The notes: generated from the sequence alone by a model not told the origin. A DNA stretch of 64,000 nt from Pseudophaeomoniella oleicola (GCA_003868215.1 QWDQ01000031.1:237011-301010), one strand, 5' to 3'. Shown: positions 1 to 10,988, counted from the stretch's first letter. Translations and numbers: made by a program.

Positions 1-998
1 TAAGCTTTTTCAACTCGTTGAGACCTAGTCTTCAACGCGCCCTTAAATCGGGAGCAGAAGACGCTCGTGTCCTTGTGGTTGATTCCTCTAAGATCATCCA
101 AAGCTATCAAAGGCGCTATGGAACAGAAGACGGTGCCATTTTCTCGGCTAAAGGTTTGATCCTGAAGTATAATTTCAAGCTTCGAGGAGGTTATCTCGCT
201 ACCCCAGAATACCTCGTCTGGAGCTCTATTACCGAAGATGCTATCGTTGCAGTTTTCACAATGAAAGATCTTCGGGCGTATGTCAACCGCCGAACAGAAT
301 TGCGAGACGTGTTGCAAATAAACGAGATCGTATCTGCAACTTCTGGGTGCTTTTTAGGTCGCAAATTTCGATATCCTGGTCATCTCTCGGCTTACGAGAT
401 CGGAGCTATTACTGGACGTTTTCTCGACGCTATGGGTTTTCCGGTCAACTATGTGGAGCAAGCAGCCATCCGCTTCCGGATTAAATGGGAACTGAGAAGA
501 GCAAATCTAAAAGATTATATGAAGGGCGTACTGGATCAGTGTCCCGCCGCGAATTCTCCAACAGCAGCAGAATCGTATCTCAAAGGTCAAGAGGAGTACG
601 ATACAGACAATGATAAGGGAGATTACGACATTGAATCCCTCGACCTGTGGCCGTGGCCGCAGCTTGAAAATCCTCAGGGACGCCATCAAAGTACACCAAC
701 ACCTAGCATGTGGAGTGGGTGGTCGGCACCTTCTACCACCGGACATCTTGAGCGGAAATCGACATCACTCGCAAACCCCAACGTTGTTGATCTCACCCAC
801 GAAGACGCTTTTAGCGATGACGATGTGAGCATTTTAGGAGATACCCTCGAAGACATTGAAGCTTTGAGTATAGAGGTAGCGCTGGGAAGCGAGTCGAGAA
901 GCGAGCCGAGAACTGCATCACCTGGAGGTTCCCCAACCACGATCTTCGATGATGGTGATTACGTTTATGTCCCCGATGGAATTGGCCACGGTGGCTGA
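1..998 (+). CDS. Hypothetical fungal protein, 5' end cut off by the window edge
   Basis: The reading frame is open from base 3 and has no ATG near its left end (the first start-like codon is a TTG at 18), so the gene almost certainly begins outside the window. About 330 residues are visible. The first half is folded-looking: VLVVDSSKI, then YLVWSSITEDAIVAVF and a hydrophobic helix around FLDAMGFPVNYVEQAAIRF. The C-terminal third is acidic and Ser/Thr/Pro-rich with no obvious domain. I do not recognise a family with confidence; the EYLVWSSI..DAIVAVF segment is loosely like the end of fungal domains of unknown function that carry an EYLV-type motif, but this is only an impression. The stop is TGA at 996-998. 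The neighbour downstream, RPS11, is convergent. No function is proposed. Confidence 0.6.
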   Translation, partial: SFFNSLRPSLQRALKSGAEDARVLVVDSSKIIQSYQRRYGTEDGAIFSAKGLILKYNFKLRGGYLATPEYLVWSSITEDAIVAVFTMKDLRAYVNRRTELRDVLQINEIVSATSGCFLGRKFRYPGHLSAYEIGAITGRFLDAMGFPVNYVEQAAIRFRIKWELRRANLKDYMKGVLDQCPAANSPTAAESYLKGQEEYDTDNDKGDYDIESLDLWPWPQLENPQGRHQSTPTPSMWSGWSAPSTTGHLERKSTSLANPNVVDLTHEDAFSDDDVSILGDTLEDIEALSIEVALGSESRSEPRTASPGGSPTTIFDDGDYVYVPDGIGHGG

Positions 999-1468
999 CT
1001 AGAACGACATCTGCAACATTATCGCTATCTGTAGTATTGGTAGGGGTATTGAGGGAGATTGAGGGAGCGTTTCTACGGAATCTGTAATGATATGGGAGTA
1101 TGAGAGGCGCGTAGGCGGAGAATTCTGAGGTTCGAGGGCGTACAGAGGATGTTAACTCAAGCATCGTTCAATGTGACAAGGGGTGAGCCAGAATGGCTGC
1201 TGTGCCATAGGATCCAAGACATCACAGATTACCAAAATTGATAGGAACAGATCTTAAAGTTTGTTCATCGCATCGAATTTGAACTATTCGAGTACTGATT
1301 GTGAAAGCCCAGCCCATGTCTTTCCCATGAATCGATATCATGCCATTCTGTATGCTGCGCAAAACCCATAGGTACTTCGGCCAGTCCGCTTTTTGTACCT
1401 TGTAGTGCAGCTTTTCACTTCGCATTCGTAGCACACCATCAATCCCTCCCATGCACCATGCAAACAAT
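999..1468. other. Intergenic, convergent 3' ends of the partial gene and RPS11
   Basis: About 470 bases between two stop codons. Only short shadow ORFs are present. I see no RNA gene or repeat; the segment presumably holds two 3' UTRs. Confidence 0.6.
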
Positions 1469-2089
1469 CTAGAACTTTTGGAATTGCTTGACGGCCTTGC
1501 CAGTTCTTGGCAACACTCGGAGAACGTTGAATCGCACCTGATAAATCGTTAGCATCCAACGATCAAGCCATCACTTAGCCACAAATTTAACATACAGTCT
1601 TGCTCAAAGGTCGGCACTGCCCAACAGTAACTATGTCACCCTCCTCAACACGGAAAGCTGGGCTGACGTGCGCAGCAAGGTTGGTGTGTCTCTTCTCGTA
1701 ACGGGAGTACTTTGGGACGAAGTGGAGGTATTCACGGCGGATGATAAGAGTACGGTGCATCTTGGTTGAGACGACTTTGCCGGTCAGGATACGGCCACGG
1801 ATTGAAACTTCGCCGGTGAATGGGCACTTCTTGTCTGTTCAAACGATGTGTTAGACGACTTGACCTTCTACCTCTCCCAACATAATTGACAGATTGGACC
1901 ATTCGTACCAATGTATGTTCCCTCAATAGCAGTCTTTGGGGTCTTGAAACCGAGACCAACATCCTTGAACCATCTTCGTCCACCCTTGCCGGCTCTCTTC
2001 GACTTGATAGCACCCTTTTTGTGGTTAAGGAAAATGTGAGGTTGCTTTTGAAAGGCGCGCTCGCTCTGGACAGTCAACTCGGTCGCCAT
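1469..2089 (-). CDS. RPS11: 40S ribosomal protein S11 (uS17)
   Basis: Component of the small ribosomal subunit, binding 18S rRNA in the cytosol. Three exons on the minus strand, 1909-2089, 1596-1834 and 1469-1537, give 162 residues, the usual eukaryotic length. The N-terminus [20 protein letters not shown] and the motif [17 protein letters not shown] are diagnostic; exon 2 carries [18 protein letters not shown] and [14 protein letters not shown], and exon 3 ends [19 protein letters not shown]. Introns of 74 and 58 bases have GT...CAG ends; intron 1 splits the Asp codon after TYI. The ATG is set by the conserved N-terminus. It shares a 388-base upstream region with the divergent SPC7. Identification is certain from family knowledge; splice sites are inferred but phase-consistent. 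Confidence 0.96.
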
Positions 2090-2477
2090 AGTTGCGGTTG
2101 GTGCGATCGAGGGTGGTTGTCGATGGTTGTGAGATTGGAATTCGGCGTCGGTGAGGTTCAAGATAATTCTTCTGTGGGATCCCAAGTTTTGGAGATCGCA
2201 CTTTCGTCTGTGTGAAAATTTCACGTGACCTGCAGCACTAGCTGGTTGGCCTAGTCTATTTGAGGAGACATTTCTTGGCGGCAAATCGGTTTGTTTACAA
2301 TCTCCCCCAAGCGCGACCGAGCGGCCGCGACTAATCTTGAATACTTCGTCATACTGAAAGCATTATCTACAAATACCGTGAGCCACTTTGTCAATCAATA
2401 GCTGCGAGATTGATCAATAGCAACAGACATGAAGTGAAACCTCTAATCCTCATATCTGTTTGTAACGTCTTTCAATT
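2090..2477. promoter_or_regulatory. Shared divergent promoter region of RPS11 and SPC7
   Basis: The 388 bases between the two ATG codons must contain both promoters. No clear TATA box is seen on either side. A GC-rich stretch with GCGGCCGC lies at about 2322. No specific factor site is claimed. Confidence 0.4.
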
Positions 2478-5400
2478 ATGGAAGCTGCAGCACAGTCACG
2501 GTCGCAGCGGCCAAAGTCCCGCCAATCGATCGCATACGTGCCGACAACAGATTCAATCAGTCACGATAAAGAAAATGGCACTGTAGATATCAGTGCACTT
2601 CAACGCCGAAAGGAAACTGGAGCGCACACGCAGAAGAAGAAATCACGAAGTAAGAGCCTTGGCCCGGGTGGCTTGGAAGCGTTGAAGGAGAATACTGGGA
2701 ATGCCGTGAAGGTAAACAGAGGCTGCGATTTGACTTACGCCGGTATTAGAATGCTGACGAGTTGATCAGGCACCAGCTATCCTACCCAGATCAATTTTGA
2801 AACCCACCGTTCCGATCACCCCTCCGAAGATTATACCATCTTTTGAGGCGTCCAGAAAGAAGAGCGTGGGACGAACGTCGAGCAGGAAATCGCCAGGTAG
2901 AAATGGAGAAGATCTGCTCATAGACTTTTCAACACCAGCGCCGGCAACTACGACAACCGGAGCTGTGACAGGTGCGGAGAACTTGCCAGATCCCTTCAGT
3001 CCCCTGGCAGGTAAAAGTCCTGCAGCTCCAGCTAATCCAAAGCACGATGGCGGAAGGAGCGCTTCTCAAGAAAGAGAGGCAGAAGAGAGACGCGAGGCGG
3101 CGAAGAGAGCCATTCTAGAGCAGAGAGCGGCCAGAAGGAAGTCAATGGCCAATCGACGTGTCTCATTTGCTCCAGAAGCAACTCTTCACACGTGGAATGT
3201 TGTCGAACTAGCTGAGGACTCAACGACATCATCAGCCTCGAACTCTACGAGACGACAGTCATCCATGGCTGCTGACCGGTCTCCTGCTCCGTCATCTGAC
3301 CCTCCATCTACACCAACAAGCCAAACGGAGGAGGAAGAGACCCTTGTGAAAGCTTCTCCAGCACATCAACGAGATCTTCACCAGAAGAAAAGGAGGCGGA
3401 GAAGCTCTGGTATACCTCCTATGAATTTTAATAACCCGGATGATGACGTGGATTTCTCCTCCAGTCCATTCAGCAGTAGTTCTGCAGGTGGAGAGAGCAG
3501 CCCTGTTGCAGTCGATGACAGCATCAATTCAGACTCCGACTTGGATGACGATAACGAAACAGCTATGAGTATCGATGAAATGACAGCTCAGTCTGGAATT
3601 TCTGTGGGCTCTAGTACCGGTTCGAGTTTAGATCAAAGGCTTGCAGCCGCAGCGCAACATGCCGGAACTCGTGGTATTGACTACGATGAAAATGGTGATG
3701 ATTTGTCGATGGAACTAGCGACCGGCACGGTGACGCATGCATTCCAACCTTGGGTCAAGCAGTCAGAAAATGTCGCGCAGGATCTTACATCGAGACAAGA
3801 CCAGGAGAATATCAATCCGTTCTCGCCTGCATTTAAGGCACAGATGGTAGCGAATTCACAGGAAGCCGATAATCAAGAGGCAGACGAAACACAGGACATG
3901 AGCATGGACATGACCGCAGCAGTAGGAGCAATTCTTCCACAGACAAGAGAATCACCGAGCAAAGGTAGAAGAAAGTCCGTGGGAGCGTCGCGGAGAAGGA
4001 GCGGTGTGGCAAGACCAAGGATATCCGATGAGGCATCAACTCTGGGAGACGAGACTATGGACTTGACCTCTATCGGAGGGGGAATTTTGCAGCACGAAGG
4101 CGAAAGTGACAACGAGGAGAGTGACCTGGGTGAAGATGAAGAAATGACAATGGAATTTACCAATGTAATTGGTGGTGTATTGTCTAGAACTGCGCAACAA
4201 TCTACGCCGGAAACACCTCAGCGAGAGCTCGATGAGACATCAGGGATGGACGAGACTATGGATATGACAGCTGCAGTGGGCACTATACTGCCTCCTATCG
4301 AGGAGCATACCGAACCTCTTTCTGACGACGAAGGAACACAAGCTATGGACGTCACTAGAGCTATGGGTGCTATATTACCCCCTGAACTTAATAGTGCTAC
4401 AAAAACTCAGGCAAGGAAGCTGATGGAAGCAGAAGCAGAAGCTGGACAATTGCATAGTTCCCCTTTCCAGGAACAGACCCAGCGGCTCTCCCCGCTGAAA
4501 GCCCAATCAGGTGTTCCAGGCCATATCGCAACATCTGTTGCATCAGAGACTGGTAGTCCTAGTATTGCTCTGAAGCCAAGGCAGTCAGGTCGGCGAGTAA
4601 CGGCAAGACTGTCATCTACCCCGAAGACTACAGCATCCGATACCCCTGTTAAGGCGATCGCGGGTAAAGTAGCAACGCCAACTAAACAGGTCACACCCCG
4701 ACCTGCTCGCCCGGAAACCCCTGAAAAGACGCCAATCATGACAAATGTCACGTATCGAAGCGCGTCTCCCAAGAAGCTCTTTAAAGAAGAGATCAAGGCA
4801 AGAGCTTCCCCTGCCTCAGCGCAGAAGTCTCATAGGAAGAAAAGTCTCTTCTCTCAGGATGCAGAGACAGGAGCACAGACCCCAAGTGTCGTACTCCCTC
4901 CCAAGCCACATCAGCGTGACCCGAAACCCCACCAACATCTGCGTCGACGGTCTAGTGGGCTTGGTATTGACAAAGATGGAATTGGGTCGCCTCGTGTATC
5001 TGCGTTGCTGGATCGCCGTCGATCGATTGGTGACGATACCCCTACATTTGTGCCTGACCCATTTGAAAATCGTGGTGTCCGCTTTGATGATCCTCGAACG
5101 CTGAAGGCGAAAGTCGAAGCCGAGCGCGAGGAAGAGGAGAGGCGAGAGAGCGGTCGCTTTGTCATGGTGCAAGAAGCTGACGGCCAAACCGATGAAGACA
5201 ATGCAACGCTGCAACTAAAGGATATGATACAATCTATGACACCTAAAAAGAACAAGCTGAAGGGACGCAAGAGCCTCGCAGTCGGCGGTGCCAGAGGTCT
5301 TCTTGGTAAAAGGCCTGCAGAACTTGACATGGACGATGAAGAGGCAGTAGAAAGCACACCGAAACGTCTCAAAGTCGTTGAGAACCAAGCTAGTCCAGTC

Positions 5401-7308
5401 AAAAAGATACATCTTCCCGCCCCCCCTTCGAAGGCTGAGACCACTGGTCGTACAACTCGGGCGAAACGCAAGAGCTTGGAGGAGACAACGGCCAATGTGA
5501 CGCCGACTTTGCGAAGATCTCCTGGCAAATCATCTGTGGCTGGGACACCCAAGCACCAAGGGCGCTTTAAAGACACACCTATCGAACCTGAGACGACTCG
5601 TCCAACATCTTTCGAAGACAAACTCGATAATGTACTAGATGCCATTGATGTCTCTGTCGTGCAAGCCCAGCAGGAAGAGGTACCAGAGGAAACCGAAGAA
5701 AAAATACATTTACAAGACTTCCTCAACATGACCAATATCCACTTCATGGAGCTAAACACGACGAAGCGACGACATACAGTCGCTCCAGGTGTCTCCGACC
5801 CAACACTGGCAGCATTTCCTGGCGATGATAACCCAGCAAGCTTGACGGAATGTGTGATGTCAGCCACCACTACACTCCCTCTCCTAGAGCTCTATCAACA
5901 TGCTTGCAGGGAGCTCAAGTCCTATATTTCATCAGGTCGTAAAATCATCCGGTCAATCGAACAAGAGACATTAGAAGAACAGCCGCCATTGTTTCGCGAA
6001 TATTTGGATGCACGGCCGGATGTTAAGATGGTAATGGACAACCAGTTCCGGAATGGCAAGGTCAATGCTAGACTGCAGAGTAAAGCTGGGTGGTACGCGT
6101 GGCGCAGTCAGCTTGTTGACGGACTGAAGAGTGGACTCGAACATATCAGAGCCGGTATGACGGAAGACGAGGTCGAGATTCAGGACCAGGCGGCGATGTT
6201 GGACACTGTGCTACCGCAGCTTGAAGAGAGGCGTTACCGACTTGAGCTTGAGGAACAACAGCTCGTAAGACGGAGGGACGATCTCGAGAGCGAAGATCAT
6301 GAAGCCTTGCGCGAAGCACGAGCAAAACTGGCCAAGTTGTCCGGTGAAATGAGCCGAACGAATGACACCCTACTCCAGCTTCAGGCTGAGATGCAGGACA
6401 AGGAAAGTACGCTGGCTGAGGCGGGTGAACTCAAGATAGAGTTTGAGTGCCAAATTGAAGAAGCTGAACGAGTGAAGGAAGAATGTCGCGGACTTTCGCT
6501 TAAAGACGTGAAAGGAGCGAAAGACAAAGTCGAAGGTATCGAGCAAGCAACTGGGTGGAAAATTCTGTCCGCTGAAGAGGACGAGGATTTCTCTGAAGCC
6601 AATGGCCCGGCATTGACGATGCACTATCAAGACTCTTTACGTCTATTCTTCTACCCTGCCGCCTTTGAACCATCACCGGAAAACCGGAGACGATCAAGAT
6701 CGAGAGTTTCGACTGGCCCATCAGCACCAATTAGTCTCACCTATGCGCCGGCATCGTCAAATGGGATTATCGGAGAACTGCCAACTGAGAAGCGTTTCAT
6801 GCTTCAATTTCTCCGGTCACAGCTCCATGCCTTGGCGGCCCGTCCTCGAGGGTCTGTGTCCCCGGTGATGCTGCTCGATTATGTGAAAAATGGATGGAAC
6901 CTCACAGCGAAGATGACTGAAGAAATCCGCCTGCTTCGAATCATGGGCGTCACAGACATTGCAATCCTCGGAGATGAGACATTGGGCACGAAATGCACGG
7001 TAATGCTCCCAAATTCCAAAGGAAGGGTAGATGTGTCGTTCGATGCTACCATTTCTGCAGACGTCCAAGGAGTTGTGAAGACCGCTGTGGCTGTTGATGT
7101 TCAGGCTCGCTATGGCAGCGTTGCAACGCTCATCGAGAGGAAAAGAGAGAAGGTGGTTGAAGCGCTTAAGAAGGAGATGGAAGGCAAGGAGCTGGGGTCA
7201 GGTAGCTGGGTCGGTGCGGTGAAGGGATTTGAGGAATGGGTCAGCTTGCAGAAGACTGAAAGGACTCAGGCAACGCCAGGGAAGTCGAAGACTCCCAGAA
7301 GGAAGTAG
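2478..7308 (+). CDS. SPC7: Kinetochore scaffold Spc7/Spc105/KNL1
   Basis: Large outer-kinetochore scaffold of the KMN network; it binds Mis12 and recruits PP1 and, when phosphorylated by Mps1, Bub1-Bub3. Two exons, 2478-2711 and 2770-7308, joined across a 58-base intron, give 1590 residues. Seen in order: a PP1-docking SILK motif at residues 86-89, just after the splice junction; the second PP1 motif RVSF at about 208-211; a long disordered acidic region with five MELT-type repeats (MDMT near base 3907, MDLT near 4058, MEFT near 4151, MDMT near 4258, MDVT near 4347), most followed by a G-G/A-I/V-L tail; then from about base 5690 the Spc7 domain starting FLNMTNIHFMELNTTKRR, a coiled coil (about 6170-6540) and a C-terminal RWD-like region. 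The first ORF ATG at 2478 gives an N-terminus in phase with exon 2. Antisense ORFs inside it are shadows. Confidence 0.95.
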
Positions 7309-7633
7309 TGGGGTAGGTTCTATAGATACGAGTCATGAGATAGGGGTTCTTCACATTCGGGCGTTTTGTGTCAACAAATAGGTTCCTTTTTCATCTTTAA
7401 ATCAAGTTCAACTGGATCTCAAAGCTTCTCTTCATTCATAACAAAGCCATTGTTCTGGAGACCTGAATCAGAAAGGTTATAAAGACATTCCACCATCAAA
7501 GCTTTCCTAATAATACAGATCCGATCAATCATCATAATCATCGTTAGAGAAAACAAAAGGCACCATCAATCACATCATGTACGACAGTCGTTTTTTTTTC
7601 TCTCCCCGCCACGCTTGAGAATATACCATTCCT
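7309..7633. other. Intergenic, convergent 3' ends
   Basis: About 325 bases between SPC7 and the minus-strand repeat protein. AT-rich with a T9-type tract near 7592. No gene or structured RNA seen. Confidence 0.5.
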
Positions 7634-7978
7634 TCACAGCCCCAAGGGGTTATCCTTTGTCTGGTCCTTGCCCCCGTAATGCTCGTATGGTTTGTTCTGG
7701 CCCTTGGCGACGTTGCCGGCCTGCTCGCCCTTCTTAGCAGGGGACATGACGGTGTCGACGACGGGTTTGACGCCTCCGCCGACGGTCTCAGTGACGGGCT
7801 TCAGAGTGCCGGCCAGGGTGTTGCCGACAGGGGAGAGGACTTTGTTCGCGCCGTTGCCGACGGGGTCGAGGACGCCCGAGAGGAGGCCTGGGGTAGCTAG
7901 GTTGGTTGGAGTGTTATAGGAGGAGAAGGGGGAGGAAGTGAAAAGCATACCTTTCTGATCTTTGTCTTCGGTGTTCAT
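7634..7978 (-). CDS. Small protein with four 11-residue repeats, unknown function
   Basis: The frame is open for 114 codons, but a good intron (GTATGC donor at 7950, CCCCAG acceptor ending at 7888; 63 bases) lies near the start. Splicing 7951-7978 to 7634-7887 gives 93 residues beginning MNTEDKDQKGLLSGVLDPVG. The intron is a multiple of three without a stop, so both forms are translatable; I favour the spliced one because it brings the repeats next to the N-terminus and removes an odd Ser/Thr/Pro segment. The core holds four tandem 11-mers with Pro-Val at exactly 11-residue spacing (LDPVG, LSPVG, LKPVT, VKPVV), each with hydrophobic residues spaced as in an amphipathic helix. The tail is Lys/Gly/Asn-rich. 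No signal peptide. The periodicity recalls late-embryogenesis-abundant (LEA)-like or lipid-associated 11-mer proteins, but no family was recognised. Confidence 0.72.
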   Translation of the reverse strand: MNTEDKDQKGMLFTSSPFSSYNTPTNLATPGLLSGVLDPVGNGANKVLSPVGNTLAGTLKPVTETVGGGVKPVVDTVMSPAKKGEQAGNVAKGQNKPYEHYGGKDQTKDNPLGL

Positions 7979-8682
7979 TTTGGAGGATTAGAAGTGAAGA
8001 ATTATGGTCTTGCGATGTTTTTTTTTACTTGGAAGATGTGGCTGTTGTAGATAAGAGATATTATGGGATGATAGATGTAGAAAGAGAAGAAACAAAAATA
8101 TAGCTCTAGAAAGAAGAGGTTAATGAAATAAGAGAAGATGTTACTTGCTTACTAGGTAATTACAGTGGAAACGCTGGCAAGGCTGATAGTATGCTCTGAT
8201 GCGTCTCGAGTGGTGTTACAATAGTGCCCGTGGAGGGGTTATGACATGCATCACAAAGAATGTCGAGACGTTGAACCCTGTGACGTCAATTCCACAGTAG
8301 AATCCAGATTTCTGGTGTGTCAACTGGTTACGCCATCATCATACCATCATAATCAATCGTCCGCTGTTATAGCTCATCACTTAATTACACTACAGCAACA
8401 ATGACTTCAAATCACATGACATTGAAGGATCAGTCGGTGATGCTGTATGGTGAAGAGCGAGATGGTGCTTTCCTGCTAATTTTCAAGAAGAATGAGATAT
8501 TGTTGTGTGGACAGCAACAGAGGTAAGATACTACGAGTTATTCGCAGCGATCTGGGGGGGTGATGGCTCCCTCCGATGATGAGTACAATGCATTGCCATC
8601 TCAGATGAACAAGTCACATTGATGTATCGATGCGTGGGTTGAAACACCTGAATCCCCCTTCTCAACGTACATCACTGCGTTT
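7979..8682. other. Intergenic, 5' side of the 11-mer protein gene
   Basis: About 700 bases, AT-rich. It must hold the promoter of the minus-strand repeat gene. A 42-codon ORF at 8401 on the plus strand has no supporting feature and is not called. No repeat or RNA seen. Confidence 0.45.
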
Positions 8683-9053
8683 CTATGATACTTGAGGCTT
8701 GACGATCCTGACCAGTTCGCCCACCAACTTCTCTCGCGCTTTTGCATCCTCAATCGTACCGATTTGTCTCTCAAGTGTTCGCACAACTTCGGCAGCAATC
8801 GTCTGGGCTTCGTGAGTACTCACAGGCTGCTGTCAATAAGGTCAGCACCGTACCCAAACGAATGACTAAGCAGTCAATTGATCTGGGAATCACCTACGCT
8901 CGCCTTGTAGGCCAGATGATCAGCGTATGCTTCTAGATCTGTTCGCTTGCATCTTCCGAAGAACTTGGAGAGAGATGGATTCTGGTCTAACATGTTGATG
9001 ATCATGTCCGTATCATCCTGTTGGGCTTCGCTTGGGTCCCGTATAGCCGACAT
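8683..9053 (-). CDS. Uncharacterised conserved-looking 100-residue helical protein
   Basis: Two exons, 8898-9053 and 8683-8829, flank a 68-base intron (GTAGGT donor, TTGACAG acceptor). The product, 100 residues, starts MSAIRDPSEAQQDDTDMIIN, continues through NPSLSKFFGRCKR and LEAYADHLAYKAS, and after splicing reads QPVSTHEAQTIAAEVVRTLE and ends with a charged helix to KPQVS. It looks wholly alpha-helical, soluble, without transmembrane or signal segments. The acceptor is a tandem CAGCAG, so isoforms with or without one Gln are possible. The frame stays open upstream of the chosen ATG to an ATG at 9251, which would add 66 residues of less protein-like sequence; I prefer the downstream start. 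I do not recognise the family. Coding status is inferred from the composition and the clean join. Confidence 0.7.
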
Positions 9054-10191
9054 TGTGATTGCAGTATCTGGAGGGGTTTGCTTCGACAGTTCATCTGGAA
9101 AAATTTCAATTCTTGCTACCATAAAGGAGGCGATGCTGCCCATATATGTACCATACCTCGGGACGAACCCCAATACCACGACTCTCACCGTCCGGTTATA
9201 TCGGCCTCGACAATCCAAGGTCTTCCACTGATTCACCGTCACAATAATCATGAGGGCATCTCGTACCGTTCGTTGAACATTCTCAGTGGATGCGATCCTC
9301 CCATCCTCAACCCGATAGCTGCCCTGACCGAGTGGTCACGAATGTACAGTTTTTTATGCCTACCTGATGCTGTGTAACGTCGCGAACCGGTGACAGAAAA
9401 GGGATCTATATGATGGTGATATAATGACAACCGTCACTGCTTGAAGTCATTGGCTAATTGAGTATGATGATGGTACCCGACACGAAAACGACGAGGCCAT
9501 CTCTTCCTAACTTGGTTGGCAGCGGCCTTCTTTCTTGTACCGCACCATCTATCATTCATGGCCCGATAACCAAGGCCCCCCCCTTACAGAGATAAATTTG
9601 TCCCGATCATGTTTATGCAACCGTCCCTCCGGACACCGCTCCCAATTAATGATTGGTTTTTCCCTCGAAAAACAGTACTAGGTATTCCGGTAAAACCTAT
9701 ATTACTACAGTCACAGAATACGAATAAGAGAAACGAAAAGTTATATAGAAAATAACCATATATTATTAATATATTCTTCATTGTACAACTAAAACTAACT
9801 ATTTAGTAATCCGACCTGAGCACCCAAGCAATGGAGTAAGCACGAGCATGTAAATATCGGCTAGATGCTGTTTTTGCGTGGAAAGAAGTCGTAGATTCAT
9901 GACGCAATTTTTTTTCTTGGGTTGGTCTTGAAAGTAGAAAGAACAAGTGATTTTGTCCCCAAGAAGGAAAGGTTGATGTGATGATTGACGCCGTTCGCTA
10001 TGCATGCCATGTCAAAAGGAATGAGAGTGCGATTTTTATGGTCTGTTGATGATGGCGAAAATGGAGAGAGAAAAAGATTATTATGGGTGCGCCGCAGAAG
10101 GATCGATGGATTGTTCATCGTTCATGTTTGATCGTGTGTGGATTTCCCGCTCGGAAAAAAGACAAAAGAGATAGATACTCTCTCTGTTGAT
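9054..10191. other. Intergenic with an AT-rich patch
   Basis: About 1.1 kb between two minus-strand genes. Bases 9650-9800 are markedly AT-rich (runs such as TATATTATTAATATATTC) and contain an ACAGTACTAGG...CTACAGT arrangement. Only short ORFs. Promoter of the 100-residue gene on the left and 3' UTR of the Hsp gene on the right are expected. Confidence 0.45.
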
Positions 10192-10803
10192 TTACTCGAT
10201 GCTGATCTTCCTGGATTGAGGAGCCTTGACCTTCGGCACAATGATGGACAGGATGCCGTTCTTCAAGCTGGCCTTGACTGCATCCTGATCGACTCTGCTG
10301 GGGAAGCTGAAGCTGCGGTGGAATTCACCAACAGAGCGCTCGGAGATCCAGGACTTGAAGAGAGGTGTTTGCTGGCCCTCCTTGGAGACTTGCTGCTGTT
10401 GCTTGTCGGCGGTGGTCGTGACTTGAGTGGATGATGATCCTTCTTCGGGAGCGTCCTCGACGGTGGGTTTGTGTGACTCCTTAGCACCTTCGATTTGGCC
10501 TTGAGCTGGAGCACCTTCAAGTGGTGTGCCTGAACTGTACTCGTGCTCGGTACGACCCTTAATGACTAGGGTGTGGGGGTCGGTGAATTCGATCTCGACG
10601 TTCTTTTGCTCAATGCCAGGGAGTTCACCTTCGAGTTGGTATGCGTCGGTGTTTTCCTTCACGTCAAAGCGAGGTGCCCAGGCACGGACTGAAGTATTCT
10701 TTGAGCCTGTACGGGCAGCGTCTGAGAGTCCCTCGTCCAGAAGGCGGAAGAGAGGAGCGAAGTCCGCACCGAAGGTAGATGTGTAGCGTGGGAAGAAAGC
10801 CAT
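10192..10803 (-). CDS. Small heat-shock protein, Hsp20/Hsp30 type
   Basis: ATP-independent chaperone that holds unfolding proteins in oligomers. Single exon, 203 residues. The alpha-crystallin domain starts at about residue 42 (WAPRFDVKENTDAYQLEGEL, PGIEQKNVEIEF, LVIKGRTEHEY) and is interrupted by an insertion of roughly 60 residues rich in Ser, Gln and Glu, as in the Hsp30 proteins of filamentous fungi. It resumes with FHRSFSFPSRVDQDAVKASL and NGILSIIVPK; the final KISIE supplies the I-x-I/V tail motif used in oligomer assembly. The start is the ATG before AFFPRY, a typical sHsp N-terminus; the longer upstream frame is 5' leader. A TATA box and heat-shock-element cores lie upstream, so heat induction via HSF is likely. 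Confidence 0.95.
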   Translation of the reverse strand: MAFFPRYTSTFGADFAPLFRLLDEGLSDAARTGSKNTSVRAWAPRFDVKENTDAYQLEGELPGIEQKNVEIEFTDPHTLVIKGRTEHEYSSGTPLEGAPAQGQIEGAKESHKPTVEDAPEEGSSSTQVTTTADKQQQQVSKEGQQTPLFKSWISERSVGEFHRSFSFPSRVDQDAVKASLKNGILSIIVPKVKAPQSRKISIE

Positions 10804-10957
10804 TTTGCGTGTCTGAGTAATTGGCTTGGTTGTAGCGGATTTGGTAGCTTTTAAGAGCGTTGGAAGTCTTGTTCGATAAGGTTGCATAAAGTGCTTTGTT
10901 TGTTGTGTTCTGATCTGATGAAGAGAAGGTAACAATTGTCCAGAAGTCGACGATTCA

Positions 10958-10963
10958 TTTATA
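10958..10963 (-). promoter_or_regulatory. TATA box of the small heat-shock gene
   Basis: TATAAA on the minus strand, 155 bases before the ATG and 26 bases downstream (in gene direction) of a heat-shock-element core. Position and context fit a stress-type TATA promoter. Confidence 0.55.
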
Positions 10964-10988
10964 CACGTTTGGGAGATTCGAGACTGTA

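Noticed and set aside
4911-5870. 319-codon antisense ORF inside SPC7
   Set aside because: It lies wholly opposite the conserved SPC7 coding sequence, has Ser-rich composition expected from the complement of Glu/Asp/Arg codons, and shows no motif.
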